The notes under the pieces are model-generated. The model did no database searches. It was given only the letters and a program-made list of their open reading frames with translations, and was not told the DNA's origin. Below are positions 1 to 7,560 of a stretch of 64,000 nucleotides of DNA, piece after piece (position 1 is the stretch's first letter; the number at the start of each line of letters is the position of its first letter). The translations under genes and the position numbers were made by a program. Source of the DNA: Bradyrhizobium agreste (GTDB taxonomy: Bacteria > Pseudomonadota > Alphaproteobacteria > Rhizobiales > Xanthobacteraceae); assembly GCF_016031625.1 (NCBI RefSeq), contig NZ_JACCHP010000026.1, positions 124,001 through 188,000 of the forward strand. Direction: 5' to 3'.

Positions 1-2
1 AG

Positions 3-95
3 TTCGTCGTCTATCCCGGCGGCCACATGTTCTATTCGCGCGACGGGTCGCGGCAGGCGTTCCGGAGCGAGGTCGAGGCGCTCATTCGGGAGTAG
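3..95 (+). CDS. C-terminal end of a probable S10 (serine carboxypeptidase-like) peptidase, cut by window start
   Basis: Only the last 30 codons are present, ending in TAG at 93-95. They carry the sequence YPGGHMFYSRDGSR, which matches the region around the catalytic histidine (GGHM) in S10 family carboxypeptidases; those proteins end soon after it. The family link rests on this short motif, so the call is moderate. The gene converges on the serine hydrolase gene that follows, and the two coding ends overlap by 14 bases. Confidence 0.55.
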   Translation, partial: FVVYPGGHMFYSRDGSRQAFRSEVEALIRE

Positions 96-1470
96 GCCGG
101 CGTTTGCGCGGCGGATAGCGTCGCGCGATCTCGCGCGCGACGACTTTTTCCGGCTTCACATTCGCGCCGGCGATCCAGATGTCGCTGATCTTGCCGCGCT
201 TGTCGCGGATCCGACGCACCGGCTCACCGTGGCTGGAATAGCCGGCAGCCCAGGCGAGCTTGCCGGTGTCGCGGCCGGTCACCTCGATCTCGGCGGCATC
301 CATGAACGGGTTGTTGAACTGCGGGTTGGCGACGAGCACGCGGTTGCCTGCGGGGACGAGATCGGTCGCGCCCCAGATCGTCCACCACCGCCCGGTCCAG
401 TCGCGCACGCGCCGGTCGGGTGCGCCGCGGGTCTGGAAGACGCGCAGGATCTGCATCGCGCCGTCCATCCAGAACGGCGCCGCGCCGTCGATCGAGTTGC
501 TGAGGATGCTGATTGCAAGCTCGCAAGCGGGAATGGAGCAGGTCCGCGAGATATAGCCCTGGAAACCGCCGCCATGGCCGAACCAGTCCCAGCCATCGGT
601 CTTGCCGGCATTGACGCCCAACCCATAATGGGCCTCGAAGCTCTGCGGGATGCGCCAATGGTTTCGCGTCATCTCGCGGCGGCTCGCAACTGACAGCACG
701 CTCTTCTTCGCATTGGGCGCCAGCTGCGCGAAGAAGCGGGCGGTGTCGGCGGCGGTGGCGACGAAGCCTGCGGCAGATGCCATTGCGTGTGCGGGATTGT
801 CACCCGGGATCACACAGCGCTCACCAAATGGCACCTTTCGCGTGTGGCCGCGCGCGAACGCTGCGCCCTTGGGAAGCGGTGTGTCCGGCTCCGTCTCGCG
901 CAGGCCGGCCGGCGTAATGATCTCGCGCTTGATCCAGACGGAGTAGGGCTCCTTCGCAACAGCCTCGATCACGAGGCCGAGCAGGCCAAAGCCGTGATTG
1001 GAATATTTGAAGCGTGTGCCGGGGTCGATCGCGGTCGGCAGCTTCAATTCCGCAAGCAGCTCCTTCGCATCGAGATAGGGGCGGCTGTCGATGAACTGGC
1101 CGGAATCGGCGCCGTCGCGCGTCAGGCCCGCGCTGTGCGACAGCACTTGCGCGATGGTCGTCTCCGCCACGCGCGGATTGAGGCCGCCGACATATTGGCC
1201 GACATGGTCGTCGAGCCGGAGCTTGCCCTGCTCGCGCAGCTTCATGATGCCGGCCGAGGTGAAGCTCTTGGAGTGCGAGGCGATGCGGAAGCGGTGACGC
1301 GGGGTGAGCTTCTCGCCGGTGTCGAGATTGGCGAGGCCGAACGCATGCTCGGCGACGATCTCGCCGCGATGGACGAAAGCCACGATGACGCCCGGCTGCT
1401 GGATCGTCGTCAGTTGGTATTCGATCCAGGAGCCGATGTAATCGATCGCGGATCGCAGCCACGTGTCCAT
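82..1470 (-). CDS. Serine hydrolase, beta-lactamase/DD-peptidase (class C-like) family
   Basis: 462 aa. The active-site motif SxxK is present as SHSK (about residues 66-69), followed by the YxN-type motif YSN in YSNHGFGLLG and a late HGGG segment (GHGGGFQGY) in place of the KTG box. These are the marks of the beta-lactamase fold (PF00144) that includes esterases, DD-peptidases and class C beta-lactamases. No signal peptide is evident, so a cytoplasmic esterase or amidase is more likely than an exported resistance enzyme; the substrate cannot be read from sequence. The ATG at 1470 is the only good start, although it lacks a strong ribosome binding site. A second paralogue of this family lies at 38353-39588. 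Confidence 0.9.
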   Translation of the reverse strand: MDTWLRSAIDYIGSWIEYQLTTIQQPGVIVAFVHRGEIVAEHAFGLANLDTGEKLTPRHRFRIASHSKSFTSAGIMKLREQGKLRLDDHVGQYVGGLNPRVAETTIAQVLSHSAGLTRDGADSGQFIDSRPYLDAKELLAELKLPTAIDPGTRFKYSNHGFGLLGLVIEAVAKEPYSVWIKREIITPAGLRETEPDTPLPKGAAFARGHTRKVPFGERCVIPGDNPAHAMASAAGFVATAADTARFFAQLAPNAKKSVLSVASRREMTRNHWRIPQSFEAHYGLGVNAGKTDGWDWFGHGGGFQGYISRTCSIPACELAISILSNSIDGAAPFWMDGAMQILRVFQTRGAPDRRVRDWTGRWWTIWGATDLVPAGNRVLVANPQFNNPFMDAAEIEVTGRDTGKLAWAAGYSSHGEPVRRIRDKRGKISDIWIAGANVKPEKVVAREIARRYPPRKRRPTPE

Positions 1471-1579
1471 TGCACTACCAATTTGCGAGGGAGGTTGGTG
1501 CGCGAGGCTAGCCGAGAAAGCAGAACGGGCACAACCTGAAAGGTCGCGCCCGTTCGCGTGGTTCGAAGATGCGATGCCT

Positions 1580-2122
1580 TCAGTAGACGAGCGTCGCGCC
1601 GGTCGGCTTGTCGAGCGCTTCGGCCAGCGAGCGATATTCCGAGCTGCCGGTGCCAGCGAGCGAGGCGATCTTGTTGAGGTGATATTGCGCCTGCTCGCGG
1701 TTGCCCTGCTCGAGCTGCCAGAGGCCGTAATATTGCCAGGTGCGGACGTGGTTCGGATCGTCCTTCAGCGCCAGCTCGTAATAGACCTTCGACGAGTGGT
1801 AGTCGCCGAGCTTGCGATAGGAATAGCCGATCAGGTTGGCGACATCGGCGACGTCCTCACGCCCCAGCGACTTCAGCTGGTCGATCGCGCCCGTGTAATC
1901 GTGCTTGTCGTAGATCGCCGCGTAGGCGGTGCGGTAGGCCGCGAGGAACTTGGGATCGCTGACGGAAGAGCTCTTCTTCTTGCCCTTCTTGGTCGAGGTG
2001 TCCGATTTCGGCGGCGACGAAGGGTCGTCGCCGCCCGCGGCGTACGCGCTGGACAGCACCGGCGCGGCCGCCAGTGTCGCGGCGACAAGTCCCGGCACAA
2101 CGAGCATTGAGAGTTTGCGCAT
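1580..2122 (-). CDS. Exported tetratricopeptide-repeat protein
   Basis: 180 aa from the ATG at 2122, which has GGAGAA six bases upstream; a TTG one codon earlier is less likely. Residues 1-29 form a signal peptide ending near SSAYAAG. A low-complexity Ser/Lys linker follows (residues 33-50), then three TPR-like helical pairs, for example ANLIGYSYRKLGDYHSSKVY and YYELALKDDPNHVRTWQYYG. TPR proteins of this size are periplasmic scaffolds. The partner is unknown. The gene is divergent from the gene at 2373, with about 250 bases between that could hold both promoters. Confidence 0.85.
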   Translation of the reverse strand: MRKLSMLVVPGLVAATLAAAPVLSSAYAAGGDDPSSPPKSDTSTKKGKKKSSSVSDPKFLAAYRTAYAAIYDKHDYTGAIDQLKSLGREDVADVANLIGYSYRKLGDYHSSKVYYELALKDDPNHVRTWQYYGLWQLEQGNREQAQYHLNKIASLAGTGSSEYRSLAEALDKPTGATLVY

Positions 2123-2372
2123 CAAAGTTCTCCGGTATGGAACGTGGCGATCCTACACGATTGCCCGAAGACCGGAACACCTCTCGGCCGAAAACATTCC
2201 CGCGTCGCACGATCTATTCGCCCGGCCGCGGATGACAAACTTGTCATCGAGATGAACGGAAGCCTGCAGAGGACTTCAGATTGGGTTCAGTGCCACCCGC
2301 CTAGGCTCCTCCCCACGATCGACGGGTGGGCGTGAGGGCGCCGCCTGATGATCCTTCCAAGAGGAGACCACC

Positions 2373-2771
2373 ATGTTGAAGACCATTTCTGCAGCCTTGC
2401 TCGCAACCTCCGTGATCGCAGCCCCGGCGTTGGCCGCCGAGGCCGGCAAGACCACCACGGCCGCCCCGGTCATCAAGGCCGACCAGAGCCAGACCAAGGC
2501 AGCGACCAGTGCCGCGAAACCGGAAGCCGGCGTCAAGGCAGACGCCAAGACCACTGACGTGAAGTCGACGGGCGTGAAGGCTCCCGACGTCAAGGCGGAC
2601 GCCAAGGTGGATGGCAAGTCGAAGGCAATGGACGCGAACGCCGCGGTCACCACCGACACGCACAAGACGATGCGCAAGCATCGCCATCACCACAAGCAGG
2701 TCACGGCCAAGGAGTCGCAGAAGGCGCAGCCGGATCTCACGAAGCCCGCGACGTCCGATAAGCGCAACTGA
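2373..2771 (+). CDS. Small exported Lys/Ala/Asp-rich protein
   Basis: 132 aa. A strong AGAGGAG lies before the ATG. A signal peptide covers residues 1-21 (ending ALAAEA). The mature part is low-complexity with imperfect repeats of the type VKADAK, VKSTGVK, VKAPDVK, VKADAK, followed by a basic HRHHHK patch near residues 97-104. No enzymatic motif is present. It looks like an intrinsically disordered, positively charged periplasmic protein; function unknown. The composition could also suit metal or polyanion binding, which is inference only. Confidence 0.75.
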   Translation: MLKTISAALLATSVIAAPALAAEAGKTTTAAPVIKADQSQTKAATSAAKPEAGVKADAKTTDVKSTGVKAPDVKADAKVDGKSKAMDANAAVTTDTHKTMRKHRHHHKQVTAKESQKAQPDLTKPATSDKRN

Positions 2772-2975
2772 CACTGATCCCCGCGCGGCGGCATCCCTGG
2801 CATTGCCCCGCCGCTGCGCGCGGATGTCAGGCCTGGCCCGTTGCCACGCCTCGTGCGGAAGCCCGAGGCGGCGGCAGCTGGCCGGTGCGCTGTTTTAAGC
2901 CTCTGCAAGCGAATTCCCTTCATACAGGCTAGGGGCTAGAACGTCTCCTGATCTGTTCGAGCGGAGAGCGGGCCT

Positions 2976-3398
2976 GTGGGGCGATTGGCGAGATGTGCAG
3001 TGATCCTGGTGTTGCCGCTGGCGCTTGCGGCATGTTTCGGCAGCGACGGTGACCGTCCGACTTTCATGGGCGGGACCCAGGCCGGCGGGCCGCAGCCGTT
3101 TCCCGACAATTTCCGGAGCGACACGCTGGCCTTGATGCGGACCTATCTCAACAATCCGGTCGGCGTGCGCAATGCCGGCATGGCCGAGCCGGTGCAGCGC
3201 GAGGTCGGCGGCCGGCAGTTCTACGTGAGCTGCCTGCACTTCACCCCGCGCGAGACGGATGGCAGCTACAAGGGCATGCGCGAACGGGCCGTGATCTTCG
3301 TCAACGGCCGTGCGGACCGCGTGGTCGACCAGACCAGCGATCTCTGCGCCGGTGCGGTTTACGCACCCTTTCCCGAACTGGAAAAGATGACGCGGTAG
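2976..3398 (+). CDS. Small lipoprotein of unknown function
   Basis: 140 aa from a GTG start. The N-terminus has two basic residues, a hydrophobic core and the lipobox LAAC (Cys20), so it should be a lipid-anchored envelope protein. The mature region has no recognised catalytic motif; it contains two further cysteines (in YVSCLHF and SDLCAGAVY) that could form a disulfide. The gene stands alone between the Lys-rich exported protein and the outer-membrane barrel gene. Confidence 0.75.
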   Translation: MGRLARCAVILVLPLALAACFGSDGDRPTFMGGTQAGGPQPFPDNFRSDTLALMRTYLNNPVGVRNAGMAEPVQREVGGRQFYVSCLHFTPRETDGSYKGMRERAVIFVNGRADRVVDQTSDLCAGAVYAPFPELEKMTR

Positions 3399-3683
3399 CG
3401 CAAAGGCAGCCTTCATCGCCGGGTGTTAGACAGAAGCCGCCGGAGCCGCTGGATCACATTTCGGCGAGCCTTGAACGGGGTGGTTTCGACTGGCGACAAA
3501 TCATTACGGCGGGGCTTGCGCTGGCGACAAAACAGTCGGGGCAGGACGGCGTGATGGAACAAAATCGCGTTGTTGCCAACCCGTCACAGTAACGAACGAT
3601 CAACGTTCCGGCATTGCCGCGAAGCAACCCAATTCACGCCACGTTGTTTCCCGAGTGTCGTAAATGAAAGAACGGGGATGATC
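3399..3683 (+). promoter_or_regulatory. Upstream region of the beta-barrel gene with a spaced direct repeat
   Basis: The 285 bases have no coding signature. The decamer TGGCGACAAA occurs twice, at 3491-3500 and 3522-3531, so the copies are 31 bp apart start to start, about three helical turns, on the same face of the helix. That arrangement suits a regulator bound as two dimers or a tandem pair. No regulator can be named from the sequence. Confidence 0.35.
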
Positions 3684-4391
3684 ATGAAGTCGATCTTGCT
3701 GGGTGCAGCAGCTCTGCTTGCGCTGGTCGCGCCCGCCGCAGCCGCCGACATGCAGCCGCGCACCTACACCAAGGCTCCGGCCTACACGCCGCCGCAGGTG
3801 ATCTATAACTGGACCGGTTTCTATATCGGCGGCCATGTCGGCGGCGCGTTTGCCGGCGACAACAGTTTCCAGTCGAGCGACGCCCGCTTCCTGGGCGGCG
3901 TGCAGGGCGGCTTCGACTACCAGTTCGCGCCCAACTGGGTGATGGGTATCGAGGCCCAGTATTCCTGGCTGCCGACCAACAACAACGGCGTCACCTTCCC
4001 GCTGGGTACGCAGGTGACCTCCAACACCGACCAGATCGGGTCGGTGACCGGTCGCATCGGCTACACCTGGGGACCGACGCTGCTTTACGCCAAGGGCGGT
4101 TATGCCTGGCGCAATAACGGCCTTGGCGTGAACATCGCCGGGGTGCCGCAGGCTTTCACCACCACCGGCAACAACAAGGACGGCTATACCGTCGGCGCCG
4201 GCCTCGAATACATGTTCGCGCCGAGCTGGTCGGCCAAGGCCGAGTACCAGTATTACAATTTCGGCAGCACCACCTTCACCTCCGGCCCGGCCGACATCGT
4301 CGGCGTTCGTGGCCGGGAGGACGAGCATACCGTCAAGGTCGGTGTGAACTACCGCTTCGGCTGGGGCGGCCCGCCCGCCTCGCGGTACTGA
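3684..4391 (+). CDS. Outer-membrane beta-barrel protein (Omp25/Omp31-like porin family)
   Basis: 235 aa from the ATG at 3684, which has GGGGATG upstream; an ATG two codons earlier is also possible. The signal peptide ends at AAAADM. The mature protein starts with a Pro/Tyr linker and then the segment YNWTGFYIGGHVGG that opens this rhizobial 8-strand barrel family, and it ends in alternating strands finishing VGVNYRFGW. Aromatic girdle residues and beta alternation run through the whole length. Likely an abundant surface protein. The intrinsic terminator at 4446 follows it. Confidence 0.9.
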   Translation: MKSILLGAAALLALVAPAAAADMQPRTYTKAPAYTPPQVIYNWTGFYIGGHVGGAFAGDNSFQSSDARFLGGVQGGFDYQFAPNWVMGIEAQYSWLPTNNNGVTFPLGTQVTSNTDQIGSVTGRIGYTWGPTLLYAKGGYAWRNNGLGVNIAGVPQAFTTTGNNKDGYTVGAGLEYMFAPSWSAKAEYQYYNFGSTTFTSGPADIVGVRGREDEHTVKVGVNYRFGWGGPPASRY

Positions 4392-4445
4392 CGGTCAGCG
4401 CCGATCCAAGGCCTCACTAACAAGGCCTGACTAGCAGGACCTGAC

Positions 4446-4475
4446 AAAGGCCGGCGCCGCCGGCCTTTCGCTTGC
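4446..4475 (+). terminator. Rho-independent terminator after the beta-barrel gene
   Basis: Perfect 10-bp stem AAAGGCCGGC (4446-4455) with GCCGGCCTTT (4459-4468) and a 3-base loop. The thymine run is short, but the A/T ends of the stem supply a U-rich 3' side. Confidence 0.75.
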
Positions 4476-4671
4476 CCGCCTTCCACCTGGGGCGGCGCCT
4501 TCTTTGCATTTCGTGAACCATCTGGCGCGTCATTTGCTTGCAAACGATACTGGCGCGCCTTCTCACGCGCGTCATGGGGCTGGCGTAAAGCAAAAATAAT
4601 TTTTGCGATTTACGCAACTCGCGCCCCGGAACGCGTTATATGACAATGACCGGGCAGGTGGGACGACGGAC

Positions 4672-4914
4672 ATGCGTATCTTGGTGTCGGCAGTGGTGCT
4701 CTCGTGCTTCGCCTGCCTGCCGTGCTCTGCACAGACAATCCTCAAATCCGAGCCTCTGATGTTGGCACCCTACGAGGTCGCCTTCGTCAAGGACGCCTCC
4801 TGTCCGTCGGGCAAGGTGCTGAAGGTCACCGGCGCCATTCGCGGGCTGCACCGCCGCAAGGCCTGCGTGGCTATGCCGGGCGAGCAGGCCTCGCTTGCGG
4901 CCGCCACCCCCTGA
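4672..4914 (+). CDS. Small secreted protein of unknown function
   Basis: 80 aa from the ATG at 4672, which has GGACGACGGA directly upstream. Signal peptide residues 1-20 end at CSAQ. The mature part holds a pair of cysteines in SCPSGKVLKVTGA and KACVAMPGE, suggesting one disulfide. I do not recognise a named family. It lies downstream of the beta-barrel gene but behind that gene's terminator, so it probably has its own promoter. Confidence 0.7.
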   Translation: MRILVSAVVLSCFACLPCSAQTILKSEPLMLAPYEVAFVKDASCPSGKVLKVTGAIRGLHRRKACVAMPGEQASLAAATP

Positions 4915-4930
4915 GCTTTCGCTCCGGAAC

Positions 4931-5185
4931 TCAGGAAATCAGCTCGAGCTCCATCCTCGACTGCCGATCGGCCTCCGCCTTGTTTCTGGCGGGGTCCTCG
5001 CCCCTGGCCGCCTGGCACGGCTCGATCTTGTAGTCGTTGTCGAGCACCCGGCGCGGTCCCGGCCGCTCGTCGTCCGTCGTCACGTCCACGACGAGACCAC
5101 TTCGCTCGGCAAGCTTCCAGACGTCGGCCTCGCTCGGATAGGCCTTGCTGATCTGGGCGTCATTGCAGAAGAGGGCGTAGGGCAT
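4931..5185 (-). CDS. Small conserved-looking hypothetical protein
   Basis: 84 aa starting MPYALFCNDAQISKAYPSEA, with GGAGCGGGA upstream of the ATG. It is cytoplasmic, without signal or membrane segments, and ends in a charged tail. The composition and codon use are normal for the window. No domain recognised. Confidence 0.65.
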   Translation of the reverse strand: MPYALFCNDAQISKAYPSEADVWKLAERSGLVVDVTTDDERPGPRRVLDNDYKIEPCQAARGEDPARNKAEADRQSRMELELIS

Positions 5186-5348
5186 TCATCCCGCTCCAAG
5201 AAAGCCGGTTAACGAGCTCACCGGGGTAGGAGTTCCGGCCGCCAAGCCGTTCACGGGGGCGTGATCGTTGCGGGCCGCCGTTGAGTCCTTAACGAGTCCT
5301 GAATCCCGGAAAAAAGAATCCCTGGGACTCGCCGGCAGGAATCAGCGG

Positions 5349-5468
5349 ATGTTTTCCGCCATGACGAGCGACCTGAACACATCCTGCGGGCACATGCTCC
5401 TGCCGCTCACGCTGGCGCTGTTCGGCGCCTGCGCGGCCAATCTCTGGCTGGTCTGGTCCTGGCTGTAG
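5349..5468 (+). CDS. Possible small membrane protein (uncertain)
   Basis: 39 codons with CAGGA eight bases before the ATG; a second ATG lies at 5361. The C-terminal half, LLPLTLALFGACAANLWLVW, would form one membrane helix. The stop codon sits inside a perfect 13-bp tandem duplication (5458-5470 and 5471-5483, CCTGGCTGTAGGC). It is the only gene candidate in the 5186-5498 gap. It is short, and no homologue is known to me, so it may be spurious. Confidence 0.35.
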   Translation: MFSAMTSDLNTSCGHMLLPLTLALFGACAANLWLVWSWL

Positions 5469-5498
5469 GCCCTGGCTGTAGGCCCCCTTGGCCGGGCT

Positions 5499-5873
5499 TT
5501 ACTTTTCGGCCGATTGGCCGGAGGCGTCGCGGATGGCGGCACGCAACTTGGTCAGGGTCGCCGCACAATATTCCTCACGTTCGCGCTCGAAGCGTTCTTG
5601 GTGCTTGCGGAAGTTGGCGATGCGGGCCTGCATCTCGGTGCGGAAATCGCCGCTGGTCCGCGGCGGCGGCAGAGGTGCGGGCCGGGGCGGAATGGGGGCT
5701 TGCGGCGGTTCGATCTCGGCGGCGACCGCCTCCACGGTGACGATCTCCATCGCGATGGCCGGGCCAGATGCGGGCGGCTCCGGCTGAAGGACGTCATCCT
5801 TCCTGCCGGTCACCGATTGGACGAAGGCCAGTGTCTGCGCGATCAGTGCGTCGCGCTCCCTGATCCATTTCAT
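5499..5873 (-). CDS. Hypothetical protein with proline-rich linker and coiled C-terminal part
   Basis: 124 aa from the ATG at 5873, preceded by GAGGTGG; the reading frame is open further upstream, but this start has the only good ribosome site. The N-terminus (MKWIRERDALIAQTLAFVQ) is helical, residues about 55-75 are a proline-rich linker (PPQAPIPPRPAPLPPP), and the C-terminal 50 residues are a charged helix likely to coil. It has no signal peptide and no named domain. Confidence 0.7.
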   Translation of the reverse strand: MKWIRERDALIAQTLAFVQSVTGRKDDVLQPEPPASGPAIAMEIVTVEAVAAEIEPPQAPIPPRPAPLPPPRTSGDFRTEMQARIANFRKHQERFEREREEYCAATLTKLRAAIRDASGQSAEK

Positions 5874-5973
5874 GATCCACCTCAGCCGTGCCCATTGCAG
5901 CAAAGCGGCTGCTTCGAATCAAGGCTGTTTGCAAGGGATTGCATATTTTTCCCGGTGGCCCGACACTGGGCAG

Positions 5974-6138
5974 ATGGATGCATCGAAAGAACGACCGAAC
6001 GAGGCGGAGGGCCTGAGGCTCATCCGCGCGTTCCTGACGCTGCCGCCCGACAAGCGGGCGGAGGTGATCGCATTGGTCGAGGAATTGGCGCGCGTGCACG
6101 GCCGGCCCGAGGAGGGCGCGGAGGCCTCGCCAAGGTGA
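5974..6138 (+). CDS. 54-aa helical hypothetical protein
   Basis: Starts MDASKERPNEAEGLRLIRAF and continues with LPPDKRAEVIALVEELARVH, two amphipathic helices. The layout resembles the short regulatory or adaptor proteins seen in Bradyrhizobium, but no family name is known to me. It is divergent from the gene at 5499-5873 (100 bases apart) and converges on the gene at 6142-6366. Confidence 0.65.
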   Translation: MDASKERPNEAEGLRLIRAFLTLPPDKRAEVIALVEELARVHGRPEEGAEASPR

Positions 6139-6141
6139 GCG

Positions 6142-6366
6142 CTACCGCTCGCGCGGATTGACGTTGGGCTCGAACGGCGCGCCGACCACCCGAACCGGGA
6201 TCTGAGCAGGCGTGCGCGGGGTGGGGCCAGCTCGATCCGCGAGCAGCTCGTCAGGCGCCCGTCCCGGCGCCGGCTCGAACAGCGCCAACGTCCCGGCCAC
6301 CGCGCTACAGCACAGCGTCACCGTCGCCAGCAGAATCATGTTTCGGTTTTCTTCCCGGATCCTCAT
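6142..6366 (-). CDS. Small membrane-anchored protein
   Basis: 74 aa from the ATG at 6366 (alternative ATG at 6339). One membrane segment or uncleaved signal, MILLATVTLCCSAVAGTLAL, is followed by a Pro/Arg-rich periplasmic tail. No domain recognised. The palindromic repeat at 6448 lies upstream. Confidence 0.6.
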   Translation of the reverse strand: MRIREENRNMILLATVTLCCSAVAGTLALFEPAPGRAPDELLADRAGPTPRTPAQIPVRVVGAPFEPNVNPRER

Positions 6367-6447
6367 GCGCCGACAACGGCTGACGCCGAAGCCGGTTCCG
6401 GGCCGACGAGTTTCGATGCGAGAACAGGGGCTTTGGATCGCGCCTAG

Positions 6448-6548
6448 AGCATGATCCGGAAAAGTGTGTAGCGGTTTTCCGAAAAGATCATGCTCAAACA
6501 ACAACCTAAAGCGCGATGACGATTCATCCTAATCGCATCGCGCTTTAG
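6448..6548. repeat. Double-hairpin intergenic repeat
   Basis: Two palindromes in tandem. The first has AGCATGATC (6448-6456) pairing with GATCATGCT (6486-6494); the second has CTAAAGCGCGATG (6506-6518) pairing with CATCGCGCTTTAG (6536-6548). I recognise this composite as a dispersed intergenic element of Bradyrhizobium and relatives. The second arm runs into the 3' end of the small membrane gene at 6545-6658 and may terminate it. Confidence 0.75.
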
Positions 6549-6658
6549 TGCGACAGCACCAGGCCGAGCGCGAACACGAACAGCATGGCCGTCGCGACGA
6601 CAGCCGTCACCGCGCCGGCGACGATCTTGGCCTTCTCTTTGGGAGTGCTGGAGCGCAT
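6545..6658 (-). CDS. 37-aa single-helix membrane protein
   Basis: Starts MRSSTPKEKAKIVAGAVTA, with one hydrophobic helix (AGAVTAVVATAMLFVFALGL) reaching almost to the C-terminus, so a basic cytoplasmic N-terminus with a tail anchor. An upstream in-frame ATG at 6712 would add 18 residues but has no ribosome site. The stop codon overlaps the palindromic repeat. Confidence 0.5.
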   Translation of the reverse strand: MRSSTPKEKAKIVAGAVTAVVATAMLFVFALGLVLSH

Positions 6659-6752
6659 GGTCTCGACGATGACGTGCGTAGGTTCGCTGCCAGAGAATTT
6701 CGAACAATTCATCTGGGTTGTATAGTGTGATCGCGCCGGAAAGGCTCGCTCA

Positions 6753-7466
6753 ATGATCGCCGATCGTCCTCCCGTGCTTGCGCACGAACGCTTCGTTGCC
6801 GACCGTGACAATTTTGTGGGCCTCGATCTCGCCGCGCGGTTCGCGCGGATCGAGCGCACCAACCTCTGGGGCGCGGCCACTTCGGTGTCGGGCCTCGGCT
6901 CGGAGGATGTCGCCACAGCCGCGATCCAGGAGGCGCTGCCTCCATTGCTGCAACGGCTCGGCGCGCGCTCGCTGCTGGATGCACCCTGCGGCGATGCCGG
7001 ATGGATCGGCCGGCTCAAGCTCGATATCGATTACACCGGCATCGACATCGTACCGTCGCTGATCGAGACAAACCGCCAGCGTGTCGCAGCCGACGGTTCG
7101 TCCGGTCGGTTTCTCGTTGCCGACATCACGCGCGATGCGCTGCCGCACGCCGACGTCATTCTTTGCCGGGATTGCCTGGTGCATCTGAGCTACCAGAACA
7201 TCGCCCGCGCCACCGCCCGCTTTCGCGAGAGCGGCGCGCAATATCTGCTCGTCACGACCTTTCCGGAGTGGCAAGACAACCGCGATTGCGAGGATGGCGA
7301 CTGGCGCGCGCTCAACATGACGAAGGCGCCGTTCGGCTGGCCGGCACCGCAGGCGCTGATCGACGAGCGTTGCGAGGAGGGCGGTGGCGGCTGGCGCGAC
7401 AAGAGCCTTGGGCTGTGGCGGCTTGACGTATTGCCGGATCCTGTCCGCATGGCAACGGATGTGTGA
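6753..7466 (+). CDS. Class I SAM-dependent methyltransferase
   Basis: 237 aa. Motif I is clear as LLDAPCGDAGWIGRL (about residues 73-87), followed by the acidic motif II in DYTGIDIVPSLIETN and a motif IV-like region around HADVILCRDCLVHLS. This is a Rossmann methyltransferase; the acceptor is unknown. Histidine, cysteine and tryptophan residues after motif IV resemble the stand-alone small-molecule methyltransferases of this genus. It is monocistronic, with 94 bases to the next gene on the same strand. Confidence 0.88.
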   Translation: MIADRPPVLAHERFVADRDNFVGLDLAARFARIERTNLWGAATSVSGLGSEDVATAAIQEALPPLLQRLGARSLLDAPCGDAGWIGRLKLDIDYTGIDIVPSLIETNRQRVAADGSSGRFLVADITRDALPHADVILCRDCLVHLSYQNIARATARFRESGAQYLLVTTFPEWQDNRDCEDGDWRALNMTKAPFGWPAPQALIDERCEEGGGGWRDKSLGLWRLDVLPDPVRMATDV

Positions 7467-7560
7467 CAGCGGCGGGCACAACGTCCATTGCATCCGCAAT
7501 CGCGGCGGATATAGACTTCGGGTTGCATGAAGCGATCTCCTCTCGCATACCGGAGCCACC

